DNA of 64,000 bases from Planoprotostelium fungivorum (taxonomy: Eukaryota; Evosea; Variosea; Cavosteliida; Cavosteliaceae): assembly GCA_003024175.1 (NCBI GenBank), contig MDYQ01000158.1, forward strand, positions 1 to 64,000, in the 5' to 3' direction. Positions 1 to 11,714 of the stretch are shown piece by piece. The translations under genes and the position numbers were made by a program. Position 1 is the stretch's first letter. Every line of letters begins with the position of its first letter. The notes beneath the pieces are model-generated. The model was given only the letters and a program-made list of their open reading frames with translations, was not told where the DNA came from and made no database searches.

Positions 1-3000
1 TCGTTGACGACCGTGATGCTGTCCTGGATGAGGCCAAAAGTCGTGGGCTTGACTCTGAATTGGATCTCCTTGCTGCTGGTTCCATTTGTCATCTCCGTAC
101 CATCTAATCTTCCCCTCTCCGTTACGACCTATACGATCGACTGAGCGTTGTAGATGACGTGACGTCACACCTCCACGGGACTATTCTCCCGCGTCACGAC
201 GCGAAATTCCAGCGGAAGTTCGGTGGTGCGATTGTAGACGGTGAAATAACCGGTGACAGGTTCGTCCAATCGTTTGACAGATCCCAGATCTACAAATGCA
301 GATCCCACGTGTAAGATACTCTTTCCCACCACCGCGTTGAACTTGACGAACAATTCATCCAGTGGTGATCGATTCACATCGCGGACCTGTCAACACGTCA
401 AATTGACGTCACACGCTCCGTGTGCCCACCTTGACTCTCAAACCTCCGATGAAATTTCTGCACTGACCCTTGTTGTAGACGTCGCTCTTGGCAGAAGGTT
501 GTACGCAGATGTACACGACGGTGGCAGAGCCAGAGGACAGGAGGATGTCCATGTCCTTCGAACCTTCACTTCCTCCCTTACTGTCATCCTCCGAAGCCAA
601 CTTGACCAACTCCTTGTCCTGGAAGACAAAGACCTGTAGATGTCAACACCGCGTGACGTGATACCACGTCATCACCTGATTGGCCAAGTTAGATTGTACC
701 GATATGTACACCGGCTCTTGGTAGATGTTCTCGATGTGCAGTGGTGTCACTTTGACGTAAGTCTGAGATGGATCGAGATAACACAATCCCATATCAATGA
801 TGCCTCCTTCTACGTTGGGGAATCGAATGTAGTTGGGCTTCAGTGCGTTGTATTTCACCGTCATGGGTTCCTGGAAATTTCATGAGAATTTCGTGAGGTC
901 ACGTGATCACCTGTAGCATGTTGTTCATGTTACGGACGAGGATGACGTGAGAGTTTCTACCGGCAGATGTGGGTCTGCATTTGAATGGTACGACAGAGCG
1001 ATCGAAGGCATCTACAACGCCGATCTTTTCTGGGAAATGGATGGTATTGGTGATACCCTCATCGAGCTGCGGCACCAGGAGCTCTGTGTGACGTCATTCG
1101 ATGAGATATCGTTCGAGATATCTCACCTTCCTGACTGCCTCGGAAATTCATCTTGGCGGAACTCTTCATCAGTGCCAGTAAATTATCCGATGAGTTTCCT
1201 CGAAGTGACAGCTCGTACGGCACCTTACCCGCCGACATGTTGACGACCGAAAATTCGGCGAAAATTTCTCGTTGTAGAAGGATGTCGCCCAGGTCGACCG
1301 TCTTGGGGTATAATTCCAACATCGAAGGTGCCAGCTTGATGATGGGTGCTGTCTCGTTGCTGCTGCTCGAAGCACTCTGACTACCTCTCTCCCTCCTCTG
1401 TATCGGATACTCCACCGGAGAAGCCAGAGAAGACCTGATCCTCTCCTACATTACCGTCAGTTCCATCTACAACCCGCCGGTCGTTCACCTTGTACGCGTC
1501 GTAATCGTGGTAGATGGAGCACACGTAAGAGATCTGTATGGCCGAATCGGTATTGTTCGATTCGAAGGCTCGGATGACTCCTCTACCCTCCTCCACGTTG
1601 GGTCTCGCTCCCCCCTCCCCACCACACTCGTGGGCGATCAATACCGCGTTGATTCTCTGCGTTGCACCGGCCTCCAGCGTGAACTTGATCGAATTTGCCT
1701 TGTCAGTCGTCGCGTTACCCTCGGTATCAAAAGTGATCTCTGGCACGGCAGAATCGAACGAGTGATGATCTGCGGTCAAGGTGAAGGACCTCTTTCGATT
1801 GGAAGTGTTAGTGAGGACGATCACTTGGGAGCCAGTCTGCTCTGAGATCATGCACATGCCGAGATCGAGGTCGAGTGATTTGATGAAAAAATTTCTGCGG
1901 CGGACGACGTTGGCTTTGACTCGGATGATCTGGTTGTTTGTTTGGTCGTGGACGTTCTCCATGATGAGTTGTGTCGAGTACGCTTCGTGAAGTGTGGGAC
2001 GGAAGACAAACGATACTTCCTGCACTCTTCAGAACACGGTTCGTCATGATGACGTCACCTTGCATCGGTAGGGACGAATGACACCGACTCTGTCTTCTTT
2101 TGCAATTCTGAGATCGAGTGAAGCCATGAGGCCCGTCTTTCTGATCTTGTAGAGGAGGGGCACTTCAGATTGGTTCGTGACCAACAACTTCCTCGATCGA
2201 TGGTCATCGATCTGCATGTCACCAAAGTTGATGTTCTTCTGGGCCAAATCCATGACAGATCGGCAGATCTTGGCGGTGGTCTGATCGAGTCAATCTACAA
2301 CGATGTAGATGGAGACGTCCTCACGGTGATCTGCGTCTCCTGCTGGCTTTCACTCCTCTGCGAGCTGAATTCGGATACGGCAGTGATGGTGATCTTGCTG
2401 TCGAATTTTCTCAATTTCGTCTTGATGGAAGGTCTCTTGGTTGGATTGGGGCGAAATACCACGTAGACGATCGCCTCTTCATCGGGACCCATGCTGATCA
2501 ATGTGGCTGGGATCAACTGATGATACTTGATCGCTCGATCCAAAGCCTCCAATCGTGCCGTCTGTCTCGATGTTCAGACGTGTATCGATGATGTCGCTCG
2601 GATGTCATCACGATGTGGACGGACATATGATGATGTGTCGTGTGATGTCGTACCTCTGTGGTGACGTGCTGCTCTTCTTGTGAAGCATCAGTGAAGAAGG
2701 TGTTCTGAGGCAGTTGAGGGGAGGAGAAAGATTCCACCAATTTCTCCAATATCTTCTCGATGTCCGATTCTAATAATAGACTCGCTTGATGAGCTGGTAG
2801 ATCCTCCATCAGAGGTGGTTTCTACAACGATGAGTCTGACGTGTCACAAGAAAAATCTCACCTGCAGGATCTCTTGATTCTTTGGCGCATTCGCGAGATC
2901 AAGATACTGATGGTGGTTGGTCCTGGCAACGGAGGTGGGTGTGTCATCTTCTATGAATTTGATGAGAGCCTCTTTTCTCTTGATGATGGTCGAACTGAAC

Positions 3001-5649
3001 CGCTGAAAGACCCTAGGAGGTATACCCCTCTTGTACAGCTGGAAAAGTCAGTGACATCTCGTGGAAATTTGATTCTTCACCTTCATCTCGTCACCGATGA
3101 GAGAATTCAATTTGAGACGTAACTCCCTCGCGCTCGTATTCTTCACGCGTAACGTACGTAACTATCACACGTCAGTCACATGTCAGTAAGTATCGTACGT
3201 ACCATGGGACTGTTCAAAACGACGTTACCGAAATCGATGTGGGGTGTCAACACGCGGTATGTCTTCGATTGGTTCGTAGGCCCGCTCTCGTCAACGATGT
3301 GTGCTTTAAACTGTTTGACGTTCATCCATCGTTCACATACGAGATGCACTATGGAATCTTATGGATGCGAAGGTGGATGTCTACCTCGATGGTCTGTTCG
3401 TTCTCTGATGTTTTGGGATTGATGAATGCAACTTGTTTGCGATAATTCGTGACTACGTTTCTAGGAATGAAAGTGTACATGAGATCGAACGTCTGACGAG
3501 GAGGTATGGTCAATTTGTCTTGCTTGAACCTACCGATCATCAGCATCTCCTCTCCCATTCGTCTACGATTCCAGGTCGTAGCTGTGTTCTCACATCAATG
3601 CCTTCGATTGTAATTCGACGAGAACTTCCGCAGCTAGATCGGATAGATTGCAGAGTTGTACCACGCCGGTCTGTATCACGTTATACTTGTCACGTTTCAC
3701 GATGAATCCTCTCACCAGCTTCTGTCCCACTAGACAGTCACCCAGATTGTATTCTGTCTTTGAGACGGTGACGAGGGAAGTGCAGGCTCTCGCAGTGCAT
3801 TTGATCTTCTTCTTCTCTTTCGTCTTTCCCTCTGCATCTTCGATCTTCAAAAACACGGAAAACTTTCTCCTGTGTAACTTTGCTGCCTGCAGGAAGTCAT
3901 TGAAATTTCGAGGAGGACACGTCACCTTGACATCGGAGTCACGATCTCTCAGTGGGAGATAGCAGACCTGATGACGTCATCACACGTCATCCATTTCGTC
4001 CCACCTTCACAGTCTTCTCCATACCCGGATAGATCGTCAACTCGTCGATGACGGATTTTGACTTCTCGTTGGCCCTCGTGGGTACATCCCCTAGACCTGG
4101 AGACATACCGTGTAATTTCTTCACAAAGTGCCTCATCTTCAACAGAGCTTTGCCCGGTGACTGATGATGATCGTCAGGCACGTGGGATGATGAGACGTCA
4201 TCCTGATGAGATAACTCACTGGTGACATGGATTCTTCTTGTAGAGACACAGCGATGTCATCTGCATCCGAATCTGAACTCTCTCGATCACTTCCCGTCTC
4301 TTCTGAAGGAATATCGAACGAAATCTCGCTGGGTACCTGAATCCATCAACTCTGTCCTCTCTTGTTCTCTTCACCTCGCTGCGAAAGTGGATGTCCAATC
4401 GATCTTCAGAAACATTCTTGATGGTCAACAGTTGTGAAGTCAGGGTACCAGTGCAGCAATCACCAAAATGCAGTTCAGAAGCACACGAAATCAATTCCTG
4501 AAGGATATTAGAGTTTACAGAGAGGAGGGGACTCACCACTTGGTTGGAGATTTCATTGGAGACTTTGTAGAAGATCTTGATCTTCGATTGATTGACGTAG
4601 TCCTTGTCGTTGATGATGGTGACCGTTGTAGATGACTCGATGGGCTCTATGGGCTTGAAGATGATTCGAATGGAGATGCGATAATTCCCCGGGATGGTGT
4701 GGGATTGTTCCGCTAAAGCAACTTTAAAATAGAATAAAAGAATATCTCATCACCTTTTAGAGGTGCTCCCGTACGATTGTCGAAGAAGGATAAGAAAGAA
4801 CCTCCATCACCAGCTCCCTATCATCATCAACATCTCAACATGACCATCACCGTCGATCACCTTGCATGATATGGTGTAAGACAACGGCATCTCCGAACAA
4901 TTCCAGAGATTGAAATCTCTGACGTAAGCATGACCCGGCAGGCATCGATCAAAATCGATCTCCTTCGTATCCACTCGAAAGAGACTGGGGCAGATATTGG
5001 CCATAAAAGGAATCGTCTTTGTCTGAAGAAGCGTCAATGGCATAATGCATGTGTCCATTGCATCACCTCTGATTGATCTGTGGTGGAGAAGATGAGTTGG
5101 CCTTTGACTTGTCTGTATTTGTACTTTGAGACGATGACCTCCGTAGATACTGGATCTTGATTCTCATCAGACTCATAACCCTGTTGGAATGTGTGAATCA
5201 AAGTGTCTTTGGATGGAATCTAACCTTGTCCACTTCGCCGACGTTGGGTGCTGTCTTATTCGTTTTGTTGAGATAAGACACTGCTATATACGGCCGAAAG
5301 GAGATGATGATCTTCTGAGAGGATCGCGGTTGCAATTGGACTTCATTGATCACACCGATATCATTATATAACTAGAGAGGGTGAGAGGGGAATTTGGAAC
5401 GATGAGTACCTGGTTGAAGTGGTCTGGCTGAATGGTCGTATTCACTTCGAGCGGCACATCTTCCCCTTGAAAGTTCTCATTAGACAATTGAAATTGTATC
5501 GTGCGTGACAATTCTTGGCTGGTAGATATTGACACGGTTGAAGGTGTATCTCCTCTGTTATGCAGAGTGAACGTTTGGAATGCATCGGTCTCCTTCTCTA
5601 CAACATCGTTGAATGTGATACCCTCTGCTGGTATGTCGGTATCGATCAT
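1..5649 (-). CDS. Large ASH/MSP-like Ig-fold repeat protein (C-terminus outside window)
   Basis: The gene reads right to left from ATG at 5649 (MIDTDIPAEG...); the frame upstream of it is closed by a stop. It continues past base 1, so the C-terminus is missing. Coding blocks are split by short introns, for example 3968-4004, 2822-2861 and one near 132-173. The protein repeats a beta-sandwich pattern of the ASPM/SPD-2/Hydin type: a short (V/I)(D/N)(F/L)G start followed about 15 residues later by an NxS/T...PL(x)Y(x)I strand. Clear copies lie near 4990-4870 (KEIDFDRCLPG), 4480-4390 (ELHFGDCCTG), 3800-3700 (EYNLGDCLVG), 2250-2150 (INFGDMQID), 1310-1200 (KTVDLGDILL) and 340-200 (FVDLGSVKRL). I infer a cytoskeletal or centrosomal scaffold from the repeats. 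No catalytic domain is visible, and the exact family member is not identified. Exon joins were not all resolved. Confidence 0.7.
3968..4004 (-). repeat. Introner-like intron, 37 nt
   Basis: A phase-0 intron of the ASH-repeat gene: donor GTGGG at 4004, acceptor CAG at 3968. Its last 26 nt are identical to the last 26 nt of the intron at 40487-40522 in the unrelated sugar-transporter gene. The shared tail ends TGATGACGTCATCAG, a near-perfect DNA palindrome. Skipping it joins ...EKTVK to VCYLPL... in frame. Confidence 0.75.
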
Positions 5650-5797
5650 CTATGTCCAATGAGAGCAGGTAGCTCCTCTTCCATCTAATCTGATGATCCC
5701 CTGCATACGTAAGATGAATTTTCTCTCGGCAAAACAACATGACTCTCAGAAAAAAGAGAAGACGATGAAGCTGAAGACATGCAAGAGGATGTATTGT

Positions 5798-8700
5798 TTA
5801 TCCCATTTCCTCGAAACCATAGGAATCATTGTTCTGAGGTTTGTGGTTGTGGTCGTGAGGTAGCTCTCTGTTGTGGGGGCTTGGCATCATATTTCTCCTT
5901 TGTGACAATTTCTTCGCGATGTCTCTGAATTGTGGTCGATCGTGGGGAGACGATTGCGTGCATTCCATGATCATGGCTTTCATCATCGTGTCCACATCGC
6001 CCTTCACATCCACCGTCGTGTTATTCTTCAACATGCTTGATCTCATCTGTACGAAAGGTGTGAAATTGGAAGATCATGCGTGAACACCCACCTGGTGCGA
6101 AACTTCTTCGCCAAATAATACCGTCCACAAGAGCAGCCCAAAGCTATAGACGTCACTTGTGGCATTATAAGCTTGCCCATCTACCACCTCAGGTGCCTGA
6201 GAATCTCAGATTGTGTGACGCATCATCAAACGAAACCAACCGTGTGTGGGCCGATCGTGTGCTTTGAAGCTTTCTCCCCCTCTTGTACGCAAGAACCAAT
6301 GTTGCCGATTTTGGCCACCGCCTCATCATCACATACGGACAATAGAATCTACCCGTGTAAATTTCTCATCATGACCATACATCTCTTCACATTTTTGGAT
6401 ATCACTCGAGTGTGGACGATACCCTGCTGACCGATGTAGTTCAGGCCTTTCGCCACACAATCCCCGCTGCCTCTTGTCAGTGTGAGCTACTCCTCATAAT
6501 CCCACATCTTTACAGCAAAACGGAGGCTGACCTTCCCGTGTGTCTTCATGTAATGGTACAAATTTCTCTCGTTCATCCATTCCGTCACAAGGTGTCCCTC
6601 TACGGTAACATCAGCCGAGGATACGAAATGAAGAATTTTTCGTACCCGATACATCTTGACCCAGGTACAATTCTACTTCAGGATGATGCAGAGACTGACG
6701 GAATCAGATTCGAACGTGTTACGGTCGATCTTTCACCTTCAAAACGGAGGCCTCTCTCATCAAACTCTGCACACTTTTGGGATCTCTTCTGTATCTTTTC
6801 ACCGTGACAACGTTGATGCCATCACATTCTGCCCTCCAGTATTGGATTCCCCCTTCTTCGTATTGCATGTCCATCAGTCTCAACCGACCCTTCATACTAC
6901 TGCCCTCTTCGTCGTTCATCGCCACCATGTCTATGAAATCAGCTCTCTGTCGCACCTTCAGGGACATCGTTCGCACACATGATGCTCACCTTTTCTCTCT
7001 TATTCCTCCTGACGAAAAAGACAACCATCGCTGCGATCACTAGGATAAACACGCTGCCGGCCACAACGCAAGCGATGATGACGATGGAATTGCTGGGAGC
7101 TTTGTCCACAGAGTTAGAAGGCACTACATCGGATGCTGCGGGTTTTGAAAAGACTCCAATGGTGAAGTTCGTCAGCTGACAGGATGAGAACGGTTGTAAT
7201 GAGAATCACTCACGTGAATGCATCGACAAATGGCGTATTGGGTTTGGTTCACGTACAGTGTACAACCCTCGGGAGACCAACCTTTGATGGATTCGTTCCA
7301 CCACAGACAATGCATATCTATCACTCTATCACGAATGATGGATGATCTCTCACTCACTTGATAGATCTACATTCGAGGTGGGACCAATAGTGATGTTGAT
7401 CGTTTCACTCAGATTCTCCACCTCCATCAAAGATCCGGTGGCATTGTAGATGCTCAATCCAACGACTTTCCCCAACCTAAGAGAAATATTCACTGTAAGA
7501 AATTCCAGAGAAAACTCACGTGGAACGGCTGTCCTCCCCGATGAAAGGGTTAAACGCCACGTTGGAAAGAACCAGAGAAATCTCTGAGAAAGATCAGGCG
7601 GTTTATCGTCACGATGTCTCACTAATTTGATCGACAGCAGATGATGGAACATCTGCTGACGCTATGTCACCCAGGGAGAGAGACATGGTGTGGGATACAT
7701 TCAATACAGTCTTTGTCTGGATCAATACGTCCGTGGTATTGATCGAAAAATCTGGATTTCGCGTCAACAGATTCGAGGCGACGGCAGAAACAATGGCGGG
7801 AATCTGGGAGCGTTCAGAGATGAAGAAGAGAAAGAAAGAACCTGAACGTTCTGTCCGAGAGAAGAGAAGAGGTTCTGCAGCGGTTGAGTGTCTTCTGACG
7901 ATATCATCTCTCACCGCTCCTTGTCCCACTGTCAGTTGTATCGTGTTATTGTACAATTGTCTCAGAATGTCATTCGCGTCGCATTTTGATCTGTCGACGT
8001 CGCAGTTGGGCACGTCAGATATGTAACACGGTAGGAGATTTCCTCTGACTTTGCACGTGCGGTATTGAGATGAACTACTGAATGCACCCACATCGATCGA
8101 TGAGAAAAGGTTATTACTGAGATCCAGATAATTGAGGTAGGGAAGGGTCTCCAGAAGTGATGGTATGGAACCACTCAATCGATTGTCACTGTCGAAATTT
8201 CACGAGAGAATTATGCCTCCATCATCACCTCAAATCGAGGTGAGACATGTAACTGTTTGCAATACTGCTGGGTATACCAGAGACCAAATTGCAATTCTGT
8301 ACCTGGTGAGCCAAAATCTAGGCGGGAACTATTCGCTCACCGAAAGTGATAACGTATCGACCCAATGGATGCCAGGCAGGGTTCGAGAGTCTGTGCTTCC
8401 TTGAAACGCCGAGTCCAATATGAGAGTTCGTAGATTGGTCAGTCTCATGATGGAGCTGAGGTTTCCACTGAGAGAATTGTAACTGAGATCGAGGTACTGC
8501 AGCGAGGTCAAGTTCGATATGGAAGTCAGATCCCCGGTCAGCTGATTGTCTCTGTGGGACGATCAACTGACGACTCGAAACAGAGAGTGAAGGGAATACC
8601 TGAGATAGAGTCCTGCAAGATATACGATGGAAGAGAAGTTCTTCGGTAGAACGGACGTGAGATTGCAGCCCTAAATCTATCTCAGGTCAATCGTACGTAT

Positions 8701-10166
8701 CGATATCTCACCGAAAGATCGATCTTTGAACTACTTGACATCCAACGTATATCAGAGGGAATCGTCCTGACTTCCTTTGATCCCAAGAAGGCGTAAGAAG
8801 CATTGAAGATGGTAGTTTTGGGTAAGTCGGTGAGCATTTGAAGACTTCCGTTAAGATGATTGAAGGCGACGTTGAATATCGAGACAGAAGAGAATCTATC
8901 TCTCATGAGATTCACCATAGATTCGTTCTCACGTAGACATGTTGGGTAGAGGTCCAGTCAGAAGATTTTGAGATAGATCGATGTATATGATGATGGACGG
9001 TGTCAACAATTGGATGACGGAATCCAAATCAACCGCCAATAGGTTGCCTGGTACAATGAGAGTGTCGATGTTCTTCAAGCTCTTGGGTAGGGATACGATG
9101 TTACAGTATGAGAGCTCCAGTGTCGTCAATCCCGTAAGTTGATCAAACCATACAGGTAGAGAACCCAGCGGATTATCTGTTGACTGTCGATTTTCATTCA
9201 ATGAGAGGACACCCACGACCGAGGTACAGCTTATTCATCCAAGTTGCTGGCGTTGGATTATTTGGATTAGCAGTGAATCCGTTCAGTTGATTACCAGACG
9301 CATCCAAGAAATACAATTTCTGGGTGATGCATCACACGACGCACTTTCGGTCAGACATACCGATAGTTTCCAAAAGATTGTCGAAGGAAAGGCGCCCTCG
9401 AACGTATTTCCGTTCAGCTGCAGAGATACAAGGTTGGGGTAGTTTAAAAGCACGGATAGATTACCTGAGAAACTGTAACATCAGGCGTTGCTCGAGCAAT
9501 GTCTAATCACCGATTGACACCAACGTCCAAGATTGCGAGCGTGTTTGGCAAGGTACTTGGAATAGTTCCGTTCATGAGATTGCTGATGACGATCAAAATG
9601 ATGATCTTCGTGGGATGAATCACTTTGTGAGAGAAAGAGAGCTCAACATCGTCGCTGAAAGATTCGGTATTCCTCCTGTCAGATAATTCTGGCTCACATC
9701 CAGAGTTTGCAGCTTTGTGAGAAGATTCAAAGTAGGTGGAAGAGAACCAGTGAGACCGATGAAAACCATATTGACGTAAGTCAGATTAGTGAGGTCACCT
9801 GTTGATGTGAGAACAACCGGACGAGCTCGAATCACCAATGGAAGGTGAGATGTAACCCGAACCAGACCTCGAAACACCAGAGCTCCATACGATCTGCGTG
9901 ACAATCCCGTTGGTGCATGTGACACCAATGAAGTCAGTGTTATCACACGGCTGGGTGATTCAATCATCATGGAACGCAGATTGAAACTCACGTTTCCCTT
10001 CATGAATTTATCGGTAGAACCTGAGGGGAATGGGTGAGAGTGTGGGGGAGATGGAGACGTTACCTCCAGAGGCGATCCACACGTTCCTCAAACTCGTAGC
10101 CACATCAGATGAAGCGGAAGAGATGAGTAGAGCCAAATAGACGGTGCACAGCTGGACATGCAACAT
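5798..10166 (-). CDS. LRR receptor-like protein with degenerate (pseudo)kinase domain
   Basis: The start at 10166 gives a clear signal peptide (MLHVQLCTVYLALLISS). An upstream in-frame ATG at 10277 is less likely. The ectodomain (about 10100-7180) carries LRRs such as LQYLDLSYNSLSGNLS and LNYLDLSNNLFSSI, then a cysteine-containing cap. A transmembrane helix follows at about 7080-7010 (IVIIACVVAGSVFILVIAAM), then a basic stop-transfer RRNKR. The kinase-like domain fills about 6900-5850. The beta-3 lysine is kept (VVTVKRY) and so are an APE motif (APEVVDGQAY) and the F-helix Asp (TSDVYSFG). The catalytic loop, however, reads GIVHTRVISKN where HRDxKxxN is expected, and the DFG site reads KIGNIGS. 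Both catalytic aspartates are therefore replaced, and I infer a pseudokinase receptor. Splicing around 6650-6720 is unclear. The ligand is unknown. Confidence 0.8.
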
Positions 10167-10627
10167 CGCTCGTTTTGGAATGAGATAGAAGGCGTCCAAA
10201 CGCGCGAGATTGAGGGCTGCCAATACCGCGAAACTTGAAAGGATTTTCTTCCGTGCTCTCGCTAAGACACGCGACACGAATTGGTGTCAGATTACACCAG
10301 AAATACCCTAGACCCTATTGCTTACTTACTCCATTCTCTCAAAGGCGTCTCATCAGTTTGTGCAACCGCAGGTATACGACAGAGCTCTAATTGGAGCCAA
10401 TCTTAGCGGTGATGAAGGCCATGAATGGCTTGGATGATAGTCATTTATACGAGGATACATTCAAGGAGTGGAGCTCAGTTTGTTCTTTTGTAAATCGCTG
10501 ACGACCCTCATTCGATGCCATTCTCGAAACTTTCGAATTTCAAAGCGTTTCGTTTTAAAGTGTATTAATATAGAATAAAATACAATTGAAGATGTTTATG
10601 TCATTATCAATTCCATAAATTCACAAC
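10167..10627. promoter_or_regulatory. Divergent intergenic region
   Basis: 461 bp between the starts of the LRR receptor (leftward) and the coiled-coil gene (rightward), presumably holding both promoters. The right half is AT-rich (TTAATATAGAATAAAATAC near 10563-10581). No ORF with coding character or named motif was recognised. Confidence 0.4.
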
Positions 10628-11652
10628 ATGACCGACAAGAACTTCATGCTTCATCTCGTCTCACAATTGGAGGAGTCCGACCGATGTGCGGAACAGATGA
10701 CGAACAGACTCAAGACAGAAGTAAACAGTCAGAAGATAGCCATGAAGAGGATGGAAGATGAACTGCAGCACTGTAAGAGAGGTAGATGTTAGAAGTCTCA
10801 TTGATGTAAGATGATTCTGATTCTCCTCAGAAAGAGATTCCATCTTCGAGTCTCTTCAGAAACTTCAGACGAACTTAACGACCCTCTCTGATAATCGTGA
10901 GGATGCATCATCATCTCGAATTTCCAACCGGTTCATTAGAGGGTCAATTGTATCAGCTGCAAGGCGAGGTCGATCGCATGAAAGAGGAGCTCGCCAATGA
11001 AAGACGGGTGGTGGACGTCTTCGAATCGTTCTGAAACGACATAGAGTTCTGCAGATGAGAGGAAGAAGAGTGCGAAAGAGATAGAAGAGTACAGAGGAAG
11101 AGTAGAACTGTTGGATTCCGAGAAAGAATTCCAAAGGAAGACTCTGACGGACGTGCACTCGAGAGATGTGACCTCCATCCATCTCATCGAACGTGATTGA
11201 CATCACACAAAAGGTGTCCGCAATGAATCGGAAGATCCAGTCCATCGAAGAACAACTCACCCTGAAGGACATCAAATTGAAGCACCTCGAAGAAGAGACC
11301 GCGTCAAGAGACAGACAGAGAGTGGAGAAGATCATCTCTCTCGAAACCCTCTTGAGAGACAAAGACAAGTCCGAATCCATCACCATCCTCACCGTGTCAT
11401 TTGTTTGAAACCGTTTACAGGGAGTACCAATCGTTCAGAAGAGAAACCGCAGAGAAAGACAGAAGGATCGCACAGGAGAGACAGACGGAGAAGTTGAAGG
11501 TGGGACGACATCTCCATCCGGTGATCGACACGAGTTCAGTACGAAGAGCACCTCCTTCACCTCAGTACAGTCGCCCAGGGACAAGCAGATACCACTCCAG
11601 AGCCAAGGAGGATGAAGGTACATCATCGTCATCCACCATCATCACCCACTGA
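10628..11652 (+). CDS. Small coiled-coil protein of unknown function
   Basis: Starts MTDKNFMLHLVSQLEESD. Removing several short introns gives a continuous Lys/Glu/Arg-rich heptad protein: ...RDSIFESLQKLQTNL, then GQLYQLQGEVDRMKEELANE, then KKSAKEIEEYRGRVELLDSE, then KIQSIEEQLTLKDIKLKHLE, then EYQSFRRETAEKDRRIAQE, ending in a Ser/Pro/Arg-rich tail. Introns of about 25-60 nt are needed near 10780, 10900, 11035, 11170 and 11400. The stop at 11650-11652 assumes the last exon is not spliced again near 11615; if it is, the end lies further right and would run against the neighbouring GH72 gene. No enzyme domain is visible. Tropomyosin- or SMC-like folding is likely, but no family can be named. Confidence 0.6.
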
Positions 11653-11714
11653 CCCACCCAACAGACGATGAGAAGAACCTGAATGTACTGAAGACAAACC
11701 TCCCATTCTTCTCT

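Noticed and set aside
1009-1019. CATCTACAACG at 1009, and further core copies at 1273, 4624, 11732, 11956, 52475 and 56065, as intron elements
   Set aside because: These lie in coding sequence whose translation fits the surrounding protein (for example GVVDAF, LLQREIF, DVVEWPLFL, MIYNGT), so they are not counted as intron copies.
5798-6976. Reading the LRR receptor as an active kinase
   Set aside because: The HRD and DFG aspartates are absent in the frames that carry the rest of the kinase fold.
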